Shown one piece after another: positions 1 through 5,921 of a stretch of DNA of 6,110 bases (positions within the stretch are counted from its first letter, which is position 1; each line of letters opens with the position of its first letter). The notes below the pieces were generated by a model. That model searched no databases. It was not told where the DNA came from and saw nothing but the letters and a program-made list of their open reading frames with translations. Origin of the DNA: Eubacteriales Family XIII. Incertae Sedis bacterium (GTDB lineage Bacteria; Bacillota_A; Clostridia; Peptostreptococcales; Anaerovoracaceae); NCBI GenBank assembly GCA_031278145.1, contig JAITLA010000279.1, forward strand, positions 1 through 6,110, given 5' to 3'. Both the position numbers and the translations under genes were made by a program.

Positions 1-102
1 TCCAAGGAGTATGTGAAGCAGATACAGGATTGGATGAACAATTATCCGAGGAAGATACTCGGGTACAAAACGCCGAACGAGGTTGCCGCCGCCTCTGTCT
101 GA
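1..102 (+). CDS. IS30-family transposase, C-terminal end (partial)
   Basis: The first frame is open from base 1 and ends at a TGA at 100-102, giving 33 residues. It contains the segment WMNNYPRKILGYKTPNE, which matches the typical C-terminal tail of IS30-family DDE transposases (a W-(I/M)-N-N-x-P-R-K-x-L-G-(Y/W)-K-T-P pattern after the last catalytic glutamate). The catalytic core and the N-terminal helix-turn-helix lie outside the window, so it cannot be judged whether the element is intact. In the family the protein cuts and joins the element ends. Here it marks the right-hand side of an insertion sequence next to the restriction cassette. The family call is firm for so short a piece because the tail motif is distinctive. 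The subfamily is not determined. Confidence 0.85.
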   Translation, partial: SKEYVKQIQDWMNNYPRKILGYKTPNEVAAASV

Positions 103-110
103 GGTGTTCC

Positions 111-163
111 GCGGGGAGCGCCCCGCACCCCCGGTTCCGTCCGCGGAAGACCGCCGCGGACGG
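111..163 (+). other. Two GC-rich hairpins after the transposase stop
   Basis: Two perfect inverted repeats lie just after the transposase stop. The first pairs gcgggg (111-116) with ccccgc (121-126) around a 4-base loop. The second pairs ccgtccgcgg (137-146) with ccgcggacgg (154-163) around a 7-base loop. The second is a 10-base-pair, almost entirely GC stem. Neither is followed by a run of T on either strand, so they are not classic intrinsic terminators. They could still end or stabilise the transposase mRNA, or insulate the element from outside transcription. Confidence 0.5.
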
Positions 164-259
164 CTCGGAAAAAGGTCAAAGTCAATATCGGATTTCCATG
201 AACTTACACGACACTTAATATTGGCAATCTCCAAGTCGGTATATTCGTATCGATTTTTC

Positions 260-288
260 TTGCTTTTGTTCGCGATTCCATATATATT
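260..288 (+). promoter_or_regulatory. Candidate sigma-A promoter of the restriction-modification cassette
   Basis: A -35-like TTGCTT (260-265) and a -10-like TATATT (283-288) are separated by exactly 17 bases in an AT-rich stretch between the insertion sequence and the methylase gene. Transcription would begin around 294-297. That would leave the ATG at 295 essentially without a leader and favours the methylase start at 325. It is a sequence match only, with a weak -35. Confidence 0.45.
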
Positions 289-298
289 ATCCATATGG
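278..298 (+). promoter_or_regulatory. Imperfect palindrome over the -10 region (possible operator)
   Basis: CCATAT at 278-283 is inverted as ATATGG at 293-298, with nine bases between. A further CCATAT copy begins at 291 and an ATATATGG lies at 321-328. The palindrome covers the proposed -10 box and start site, where a repressor or the methylase itself could act. Low sequence complexity makes chance symmetry quite possible. Confidence 0.25.
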
Positions 299-324
299 GA
301 AATTGCTCGGTTATGAGGTTATAT

Positions 325-1983
325 ATGGAATACACATATGAAGATTTTCTAAAAAAGAAGACCCGGCTCAGTCCCGGTGCAAGCGGGGATTTTTATACGC
401 CTATGAACGTGGCGCAGTGCATCGGCGCCTTACTGAATCCAACCGGCGGCAGCTTATATGATCCCTGCTGCGGGAGCGGGGTGATGCTTTCGGGCGCGTC
501 CCAAAGAATGTCAAAGGATGCGTCCTTTGCACTTTACGGCCAGGCGCAGGATTCGGAATCTCAAGAGATCCTTAAAATGAATTCCGTATTGCATGGTGCG
601 GACATTGATTTGGGGAGTCGGGCCGCTTGTACGCTGACCGATGATCAACATCCCGGCAAGTTGTTTGATTATATTATTGCGAATCCGCCGTTTAACCTTT
701 CCGGGTGGTATGATGGTTACGGCTCTGTCTATGGAGACAGCAGATGGCATTATGGCATTCCACCCCGTTCAAATGCAAATTTTGCTTGGTTGCAGCATGT
801 GTTAAGCCATTTAAAGGAGGATGGGCGCGCCGCCGTTCTTATGCCCAACGGATCGCTGACCGGTCGGGTTGCCGACGAAAGCCGTATACGTGAGGCAATT
901 GTAAGAGATGGCAAAGTGGAAGGTATCATCGCTTTTCCCGCGGGCCTTTTTTATTCCACGAAAGTCTCGTTTTGTCTTTGGTTGCTGAACAACAATCGAG
1001 ACTGTGATAAAATTCTGTTGGTGGATGCCGAGAAACTCGAACCGAAGATAAAAAAGACCGTTTCCGCGCAGAACGTTGAAAACTTGGTAACGATAGTGGA
1101 CGACTATCGAAGAGGAAATTTGAAGGAGGATAGGACGGAAACATTTGCGGTTGTGACGTTAGAAGAGCTCGCTCAAAAAGAATACATATTGAGTCCCAAC
1201 TTATATACATCCGTCAAATATTTGGAATCGTCCGTCATACGGGCAAACATATCGCGTCTGCCGGAATGTATAAACGCGTTGCGGCTTTTGTCCGCAGACG
1301 AAAGCCTTTTGGCGGATTTGACGCAATGGGAGCGGTTGGATATGGTTTCGACATGGCGGAAGGCGCCGCTGTCGGATTTGTATGAAATTTTTGGCGGATT
1401 GTCAAAAAATAAAGAGGCGTTTGGGCAAGGGCAGGCCTTGCTGGATGTCAAAACGATAATACGGCATCCGTTTCTTCCGGACAACTTGCACGCACGGGTT
1501 CGGGTTTCGAAAGAGGAGGCCGCAAAATACAATATAAAGTATGGCGATGTGTTGCTAAACAGGACGAGCGAAACGAATGATGAACTTGCCTGTTGTTGTG
1601 TCGCGGCAAAAGACAGTGAGGCTGTTTACGCAAGCTTTGTAAAACGCCTTCGACCGGTGGACAACAAAACGATATACCCTCTCTATGCCGCGGGATATTT
1701 CCGCAGCGCCGCATACCGTCGAGAGATAGACAACGTGTCTACCGTGTTCACCAAATACGCGAGCATGGACAACGCCAAGCTTTCAAAGGTATCGTTCTAT
1801 TATCCCGAGCATGCCATGCAGAAGAAAATCGGCGATACGTTGTTTGCGGTTTTTGAACGCTTGCGGAATAACACGGATATCGAGTTGCGTTCATTGCTTA
1901 TGGAATTTGCGCGTTTGCTTATAGAACAATATATCACTTATCCGATTTTACGCCTTTTGGATTCGGAGGATAAAAACAGATGA
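325..1983 (+). CDS. Adenine-N6 DNA methylase fused to a type I-style specificity domain (M-S fusion)
   Basis: This is a 552-residue DNA methyltransferase of the type I HsdM / N6_Mtase family that should methylate adenine N6 using SAM. From the start at 325, GDFYTP lies at residues 21-26, the SAM-binding motif DPCCGSG at 46-52, a GQAQDSESQEILKMN segment at 72-86, and the catalytic NPPF at 120-123, the gamma-class adenine methylase signature. From about residue 343 (TWRKAPLSDLYEI) to the end it resembles a single Methylase_S target-recognition half, ending in the helix typical of HsdS. Modification and site recognition are thus in one chain. Usual HsdM proteins carry about 150 residues before the FYTP motif, and that helical domain is missing. 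ATG 325 is chosen because GAGG at 315-318 lies six bases upstream. In-frame ATGs at 295 and 313 lack a well-placed site, and 295 falls at the predicted transcript start. Base composition is AT-richer than the right half of the window, suggesting transfer. The gene overlaps the next by ATGA. Confidence 0.88.
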   Translation: MEYTYEDFLKKKTRLSPGASGDFYTPMNVAQCIGALLNPTGGSLYDPCCGSGVMLSGASQRMSKDASFALYGQAQDSESQEILKMNSVLHGADIDLGSRAACTLTDDQHPGKLFDYIIANPPFNLSGWYDGYGSVYGDSRWHYGIPPRSNANFAWLQHVLSHLKEDGRAAVLMPNGSLTGRVADESRIREAIVRDGKVEGIIAFPAGLFYSTKVSFCLWLLNNNRDCDKILLVDAEKLEPKIKKTVSAQNVENLVTIVDDYRRGNLKEDRTETFAVVTLEELAQKEYILSPNLYTSVKYLESSVIRANISRLPECINALRLLSADESLLADLTQWERLDMVSTWRKAPLSDLYEIFGGLSKNKEAFGQGQALLDVKTIIRHPFLPDNLHARVRVSKEEAAKYNIKYGDVLLNRTSETNDELACCCVAAKDSEAVYASFVKRLRPVDNKTIYPLYAAGYFRSAAYRREIDNVSTVFTKYASMDNAKLSKVSFYYPEHAMQKKIGDTLFAVFERLRNNTDIELRSLLMEFARLLIEQYITYPILRLLDSEDKNR

Positions 1984-2834
1984 ATCAAGAGAAACAAATG
2001 TGGCTGGTATTGCTCTATTCATTCATGGAGTTGGACGGCGGCGCCGCGAGAAAACACGTATTGCGTCATATACAGGAACAAAATTACTGGTACAAAAACG
2101 ATCGGAACGATATGCCGAGGCCATCCGGGTCCCGCACGGAAAAAAAGTGGAGAAGCGATTTTTCATATGAACGGATAAATTTGATGGAGTATGGATATAT
2201 GGAAAAAAGAGCGGACGGAATATGGAACATAACGGAATCCGGTAAGGAATACTTCTATTCACTTGCGGAGGAAGCCGGCAAGCTCGAACCCGGCAATCGG
2301 TGTTTTACACCGACCTTCTTTCAAAAGCTTTTCTATGAACAAATATGCCCTGAAGAAGCGGCGGATCGGCTTCTCTTAAAACAACTGTCCACTTTCGACA
2401 ATGGCCCGGAGATTCCGCACGCGCCTCCGCTGAATGAGCCATTGCCCAAAGGGCCTGCCTCCGGTCGCGCGGGGAACAAAAACACCTACCCTCGCAATCC
2501 GTTGGTTTCAAAGCGCGCGCTCGGCGGCGCCGGATACCGGTGTGAAGTGGACGCGAACCATCCGTCTTTTCCGCGCAGGAACTCTTCGGAACAATATACG
2601 GAGCCACATCACCTCATTCCGATGTCAAAGACGGATTTTTTTGATGTAAACTTGGATAGAGAGCAAAATATATTTTCGCTGTGCAGCAACTGTCATAATC
2701 AAATTCACTACGGAACGAAAGCGGACGCTCGGAACCTCATTTCAAAATTGTTTCTATCCAGGGAAAGTGAGATATGTTCCATTTTGGGAAGATCCGTTAC
2801 GCTTGAAGATATTTATGAAATATATGCTGTATAA
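1980..2834 (+). CDS. HNH endonuclease with N-terminal winged-helix (Mrr_N-like) domain, putative restriction subunit
   Basis: This is a 284-residue protein. Residues 1-100 look like the Mrr_N winged helix found at the front of restriction enzymes, with WRSDFSYERINLMEYGYMEK at 57-76 and WNITESGKEY at 82-91. Residues about 105-175 are a proline-rich linker. Residues 177-245 form an HNH nuclease: EPHH at 208-211 with the catalytic histidine, N230, and CSNCHNQIH at 235-243. C188, C235 and C238 are likely structural zinc ligands. The start at 1980 has GGAGGA at 1965-1970, nine bases upstream, and overlaps the methylase stop as ATGA, so the two are probably translationally coupled. The context makes it the cutting partner of the M-S fusion. 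It could instead be a modification-dependent nuclease of McrA type, but tight coupling to a methylase argues for conventional restriction. All expected HNH residues are present. Composition is AT-rich like the methylase gene. Confidence 0.85.
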   Translation: MNQEKQMWLVLLYSFMELDGGAARKHVLRHIQEQNYWYKNDRNDMPRPSGSRTEKKWRSDFSYERINLMEYGYMEKRADGIWNITESGKEYFYSLAEEAGKLEPGNRCFTPTFFQKLFYEQICPEEAADRLLLKQLSTFDNGPEIPHAPPLNEPLPKGPASGRAGNKNTYPRNPLVSKRALGGAGYRCEVDANHPSFPRRNSSEQYTEPHHLIPMSKTDFFDVNLDREQNIFSLCSNCHNQIHYGTKADARNLISKLFLSRESEICSILGRSVTLEDIYEIYAV

Positions 2835-3188
2835 AAAGAGGAGAACGCGTGCGTCTACCGCATCGTGGACATGCACGCCATCACCGTGCCCAAGGACGCG
2901 GCCCGGCTGCGCGAGAACATCCCGGACATGGCCGCACTCTGCGTGGCGGTCGGGCCGGACCCCAAAAAAAGCATCTTGTTCGTTCAATCGGACGTGCCGG
3001 GGCACGCGGAGCCGGCGTGGATCCCGATGTGCAACGCCTACACGGGCGAGCTTTTTCGCATGACGCAGTTCAAGGAGAAGAGCGGGGGCAACGATCAGAA
3101 GCAGCACATCGAGATCTGCCGCGACATCGCGATTCGCGTCGACAACAAATACGGCGCGGTTTTCGTCGTGCCGGACGGGCGCGCTTAG
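2835..3188 (+). pseudogene. trpS: Tryptophanyl-tRNA synthetase remnant, truncated at both ends with an internal deletion
   Basis: Reading in frame from the codon after the endonuclease stop gives clear TrpRS sequence: YRIVDMHAITVPKD, then KSILFVQSDVPGHAEPAW, ELFRMTQFKEKS, and DQKQHIEICRDIA followed by YGAVFVVPDG. In the normal enzyme, which charges tRNA-Trp, about 45 residues including the HIGH-type ATP site precede this block, and a KMSKS loop plus tRNA-binding domain follow. Both are absent. In addition, FKEKSGGNDQKQH (near 3069-3107) joins two motifs normally separated by about 30 residues containing the substrate-pocket segment (YPVLMAADIL type), so there is an in-frame deletion around 3084-3092. 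A stop follows at 3186-3188. Such a protein could not be an active synthetase. The fragment is GC-rich, unlike the cassette upstream, and fits the host or a similar genome. A GTG at 2865 could in principle open a 107-residue ORF, but I see no reason to call it functional. Confidence 0.88.
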
Positions 3189-3385
3189 TCGAGTTTCAAC
3201 TTGAGGTTGCCTCCAATGGGCATGAATGGCTTTCATGCTGTCCTGTGATTCCTCGTACTTGCGCGGTTTTTCCGTCAGCTTCCCCACCGCCTGTGGATCC
3301 GAAACCGAAATTGCTCTGTTGTTGTATGACATTGTGATTTGCTTCCGGCGTTCCGGCGCGAGGGCGCTGCGCATATCGAAAACCA
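3189..3385. other. Intergenic stretch without a supported gene
   Basis: No supported gene is seen between the trpS remnant and the next promoter. A minus-strand frame from an ATG at about 3330 reads plausibly for some 50 codons (with segments such as VGKLTEKPRKYEESQDSMKA). It then continues without a stop into the antisense of the trpS remnant, and its start has no convincing ribosome binding site. It might be a fragment of an unrecognised gene. A tandem 8-base duplication (ttccggcg, 3343-3358) is also present. Confidence 0.4.
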
Positions 3386-3414
3386 TTGCAAAACAGATGG
3401 ATTTATTGTATAAT
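3386..3414 (+). promoter_or_regulatory. Strong sigma-A-type promoter of the methyltransferase operon
   Basis: TTGCAA (3386-3391) and a perfect TATAAT (3409-3414) are separated by exactly 17 bases. Transcription would begin around 3421, giving a leader of about 45 bases before the ATG at 3465. This is the best promoter match in the window. Confidence 0.7.
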
Positions 3415-3452
3415 CGTTACAGAAGGGCCGAATCGGAACGCGGAGATTTTTT

Positions 3453-3458
3453 GAGGTG
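3453..3458 (+). promoter_or_regulatory. Ribosome binding site fixing the methyltransferase start
   Basis: GAGGTG, a six-base match to the anti-Shine-Dalgarno complement, lies six bases before the ATG at 3465. It overlaps the alternative in-frame GTG at 3456, which therefore cannot be the start. Confidence 0.75.
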
Positions 3459-3464
3459 TTCTTT

Positions 3465-4298
3465 ATGGAAAACAACACCGGGCTGCAGAGCCAAACCGTG
3501 CAATCGACCATGTTGCTTCCCGTCTACGGACGCGCGAAGGCGAGCCGCATGTTCCCCGACATCCTGCGCGACGACGAGGCGATTCGAATCGTCAATGGCA
3601 TGGATTTCGATTTCACGCAAATCGACAAATCTTACGCCACGGAATACGGGGCCCTTTGCTGTCTGCTTCGCGCCAAGCGGCTTGACGAACGCTGCCTCGC
3701 GTACCTGCGCGAGCATCCGAACGGCACGGTCGTCAACCTGGGTTCGGGGCTTGACACAACGCTCAGCCGCGTGGACAACGGCACAGTCCGCCGGTACAAC
3801 CTTGATTTGCCGGAGGCCATGGCGTTCCGGCACCGGTTCATCTCCGAGCCCGAAAACGGCGCCGACATCGCGAAGTCCATGTTCGATTACACCTGGCTTG
3901 ACGAAGTCGAAACCGCCGACGGTACCGTGTTCATCCTCGCGGGCGGGCTGTTCTACTATTTTGAGGAATCGCAGCTAAGGGAATTGTTCTCCCGCGTGGC
4001 GGAGCATTTTCCGCGCGGCGAGCTGTTTTTTGACGCGCAATCAAAAACGGCGGTCAAGATATCCAACCGAATGGTGCGCAAAACCGGGAACAAGGGTTCG
4101 GAGATGCGTTTTTACGTGAACGACGCGCAAAAGCTGAAAAATTGGTCACCGAAAATCAGCGCGGTCGAGAGCGTCCCGTTTTTTGGGGCTTTGCGAAAAG
4201 AAGGCCGCTTCAAGCCGGCCACGAGGCTCAACATGTGGGGGCTGGACAAGCTGAAAATGGGCTTCCTCGTCAGCGTTCGCTGGGGGACGGCGGAATGA
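3465..4298 (+). CDS. LCM/TcmP-family class I SAM-dependent methyltransferase
   Basis: This is a 277-residue cytosolic methyltransferase of the leucine carboxyl methyltransferase-like superfamily (Ppm1/TcmP/Tcmp). The SAM-binding loop NLGSGLDT is at residues 91-98, and the acidic DLPE motif that follows the second strand in this family is at 114-117. The segment FILAGGLFYYFEE at about 158-170 is the usual motif IV/V region. The N-terminal part (TMLLPVYGRAKAS, 15-27) and the length agree with bacterial members. Known relatives methylate carboxyl or hydroxyl groups on small molecules or proteins. The substrate here cannot be read from the sequence, and no biosynthetic cluster surrounds it. The gene has its own promoter (3386-3414) and a strong ribosome binding site. 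Its stop overlaps the start of a small membrane protein gene (ATGA at 4295-4298), so the two were probably translated together. Codon use is GC-rich, like the host-type right flank. Confidence 0.88.
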   Translation: MENNTGLQSQTVQSTMLLPVYGRAKASRMFPDILRDDEAIRIVNGMDFDFTQIDKSYATEYGALCCLLRAKRLDERCLAYLREHPNGTVVNLGSGLDTTLSRVDNGTVRRYNLDLPEAMAFRHRFISEPENGADIAKSMFDYTWLDEVETADGTVFILAGGLFYYFEESQLRELFSRVAEHFPRGELFFDAQSKTAVKISNRMVRKTGNKGSEMRFYVNDAQKLKNWSPKISAVESVPFFGALRKEGRFKPATRLNMWGLDKLKMGFLVSVRWGTAE

Positions 4299-4473
4299 AC
4301 TTCGCCGCAGGAACCCCCGCTTTCTTTCTTATCGTGCTTGTGGGCGGCATCCTTCCGCAAATCTTTCTCTCAAAACGAGAGAGCAAATGCCGGGGCTTGT
4401 TCTGCCGATAATTACGATTTTGATTTCATTGCTTGCCGTTATGGGCAGGGCGGTTTTCTGCGCCCCAATTTGA
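4295..4473 (+). pseudogene. Small hydrophobic membrane protein gene broken by a one-base frameshift
   Basis: An ATG overlapping the methyltransferase stop opens a 38-residue frame: MNFAAGTPAFFLIVLVGGIL, then PQIFLSKRESK, then off-frame CRGLFCR and a TAA at 4409-4411. The +1-shifted frame (4387-4473) continues PGLVLPIITILISLLAVMG and ends at TGA 4471-4473. Adding one G near 4389 restores SKRESK-W-PGLVLPII, a pattern I recall from small clostridial membrane proteins (a helix, a KKESKW-type cytoplasmic turn, then a second helix). The conceptual product is about 60 residues with two membrane helices. This family usually runs longer, so the 3' end may also be lost. The function is unknown. Its overlap with the methyltransferase suggests a joint role. 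A sequencing error or programmed frameshift would also explain the data, but no slippery heptamer is evident at the junction. Confidence 0.65.
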
Positions 4474-4565
4474 ATTGTTTCCTGTTCCGGGCATCCTTTC
4501 CCGCACCATTTTCTTGAGCGATATTTCCTATATAATAAAAAACTACAAAAAATCAAAATTTTATA

Positions 4566-4594
4566 TTTACAATCTCCGGATTCTAAGGTATAAT
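4566..4594 (+). promoter_or_regulatory. Sigma-A-type promoter of the M48 peptidase gene
   Basis: TTTACA (4566-4571) and a perfect TATAAT (4589-4594) are spaced by 17 bases within an AT-rich gap in otherwise GC-rich DNA. Transcription would begin about 4601, giving a short leader of roughly 23 bases that consists mostly of the ribosome binding site. Confidence 0.7.
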
Positions 4595-4610
4595 GTAGAT
4601 GAAACCAAGA

Positions 4611-4619
4611 AAGGGGGTG
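4611..4619 (+). promoter_or_regulatory. Ribosome binding site of the M48 peptidase gene
   Basis: AAGGGGGTG ends four bases before the ATG at 4624. It is a near-complete Shine-Dalgarno match that fixes this start over a second ATG upstream (4599) in another frame. Confidence 0.7.
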
Positions 4620-4623
4620 TATT

Positions 4624-5889
4624 ATGTATACCGTGTTCTACTATGCCTTTATCGCCATCTGCCTGCTCGACTTCGCTTGGGGCTGCTTGCTCGCCGCGCT
4701 GAACCGCCGCCACATGCGTCCCGTGATGCCGGAGGCGCTGCGCGGCATATACGACGAGGCGGAATACGCGCGGCAGCAGCGGTATCAGGCGGCCGGTTCC
4801 CGCGTCGAACAGTGCAAGCGCCTCGTCTTCGCGATTTTTTACGTCGCGATGCTTATCTCCGGCGGTTTTGGCCTGTTCGATCTGTGGCTCGCGGAGCGGA
4901 TGGGGCATTTCGTTCTCCTGTCCCTCGCGTACCTCGGCTGCTTTTTCCTTGCCGGCGGCGTCCTGTCCCTGCCCTTCTCGATCTATGACACCTTCGTCAT
5001 CGAGGCGCGTTTCGGGTTCAACAAGACCACGCCGCGCCTCTTCATCGCGGATCTGCTGAAAAAAGCGCTGCTGTACGCCGTCTTGGGCGGGGTGACCATC
5101 ACGGCCATGCTGCTCCTGTACAGGGCCCTCGGCGCTTGGTTCTGGCTGCCGACTTGGATCGTCGTAGCCTTGTTCTCTCTGTTTTTCAACTATTTTTACT
5201 CGGAGCTCATCGTTCCGCTGTTCAACCGGCAGGAGGCGCTGCCCGAGGGCGAGCTGCGCCGCGCAATCGAAGCCCTTGCCGCGCGGGCGGGTTTCTCTCT
5301 GGAAAACATCTATGTCATGGACGGATCGAAGCGCTCCACCAAGGCCAACGCCTATTTTACCGGCTTCGGCGGCAAAAAACGCATCGTGCTGTACGACACG
5401 CTGATCGCGGACCTGTCGGAGGAGGAGATCGTTGCGGTGCTGGCGCATGAGATCGGCCACTACCAAAGGAAGCATATGCGCGTACTCATCGCGCTCAGCC
5501 TCGCGAGCAGCTTCATCCTCTTCCTGTCGCTCTCCTTCTTCGTGGGCCGGCCGGACGTCGCGTGGGCCTTGGGCGGCGTTACGCCATCCCCGCACTTGGG
5601 CCTGATCGGCTTTTCCTTGATCATGCTGCCGCTGTCGCTGATCCTCCGGCTGATACAGAACTGCGTTTCCCGCCGCAACGAGTACCAAGCGGACGCCTTC
5701 GCCTCGGGATACGGCCTCGGCGCCGCCCTGATCGCCGGTCTGAAGAAGCTGGAATCCAAGGCGCTGGCCAACCTGAGCCCGCATCCCTGGGTCGTGTTTT
5801 GGCAGCATTCGCACCCGACGCTGCTCGCGCGCATGGCGCGCATCGAGGCCGAAAGCGGCGACGGCCCGCCCGAGAACGCGCGCGGATGA
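4624..5889 (+). CDS. M48-family (Ste24-type CAAX protease) membrane metallopeptidase
   Basis: This is a 421-residue integral membrane zinc protease, close to the usual length for bacterial Ste24-like M48 proteins. The zinc motif HEIGH is at residues 275-279 (H275, E276, H279). The third ligand is E353 in NEYQADAFA (353-361), which carries the family's ExxxD signature. A C-terminal NLSPHPWVVFWQHSHPTLLA block, beginning around residue 382, is characteristic of the family. Hydrophobic segments are visible at about 3-25, 67-88, 95-120, 148-195, 285-308 and 320-345, with the catalytic motifs on the cytoplasmic side by analogy. A conserved FGFNKTTP segment lies near 129-136. Yeast Ste24 relatives trim prenylated peptides, but bacteria lack that modification, so here a role in membrane protein quality control is inferred. 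The gene has its own promoter and no frameshifts. Codon use is strongly GC-biased. The annotated family is secure, the substrate is not. Confidence 0.93.
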   Translation: MYTVFYYAFIAICLLDFAWGCLLAALNRRHMRPVMPEALRGIYDEAEYARQQRYQAAGSRVEQCKRLVFAIFYVAMLISGGFGLFDLWLAERMGHFVLLSLAYLGCFFLAGGVLSLPFSIYDTFVIEARFGFNKTTPRLFIADLLKKALLYAVLGGVTITAMLLLYRALGAWFWLPTWIVVALFSLFFNYFYSELIVPLFNRQEALPEGELRRAIEALAARAGFSLENIYVMDGSKRSTKANAYFTGFGGKKRIVLYDTLIADLSEEEIVAVLAHEIGHYQRKHMRVLIALSLASSFILFLSLSFFVGRPDVAWALGGVTPSPHLGLIGFSLIMLPLSLILRLIQNCVSRRNEYQADAFASGYGLGAALIAGLKKLESKALANLSPHPWVVFWQHSHPTLLARMARIEAESGDGPPENARG

Positions 5890-5921
5890 AAGGCCGCCCG
5901 GGGCGCGACGCGCAAGCCGCC

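Larger units (their letters stand above)
1..232 (+). mobile_element. Right end of an IS30-family insertion sequence (boundary approximate)
   Basis: The transposase end at 1-102 implies that the right terminal inverted repeat lies soon downstream. The stretch 212-232 (cacttaatattggcaatctc and flank) resembles the generic right ends of IS30-type elements, an AT-rich block followed by a GCAAT-type core. I therefore place the boundary near 232. The left end is outside the window, so the inverted repeat and any target duplication cannot be verified. A related degenerate copy (gtcaatatcggatttcc) sits at 181-197. The remaining DNA up to the promoter at 260 shows no coding signal. Confidence 0.4.

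Noticed and set aside
295..324. Upstream ATG starts at 295 and 313 for the methylase
   Set aside because: Neither has a properly spaced ribosome binding site, and 295 coincides with the expected transcription start. The ATG at 325 has GAGG six bases upstream.
2849..3337. Plus-strand 162-codon frame beginning GTG after a good AGAGGAG site
   Set aside because: It overlaps the trpS remnant in another frame. Its product is arginine/glycine/histidine-rich, as expected from a shadow of GC-rich coding DNA, while the trpS frame matches a known family.
3343..3358. Tandem ttccggcg duplication
   Set aside because: Two copies of an 8-base word in GC-rich intergenic DNA are too little to indicate a repeat element or array.
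2754..3386. Minus-strand 210-codon frame
   Set aside because: Most of it is antisense to the trpS remnant and has shadow-like composition. Only its first roughly 60 codons look somewhat protein-like, without a convincing ribosome binding site.
3226..3978. Plus-strand 250-codon frame over the start of the methyltransferase
   Set aside because: It is out of frame with the methyltransferase, rich in serine, arginine and threonine, and it runs across the promoter and the true ribosome binding site.
4369..4384. TCTCTC-AAAAC-GAGAGA hairpin as a terminator
   Set aside because: The stem is short and weak with no T-run after it, and it lies inside codons for the conserved FLSKRES segment, so it is probably coding symmetry.
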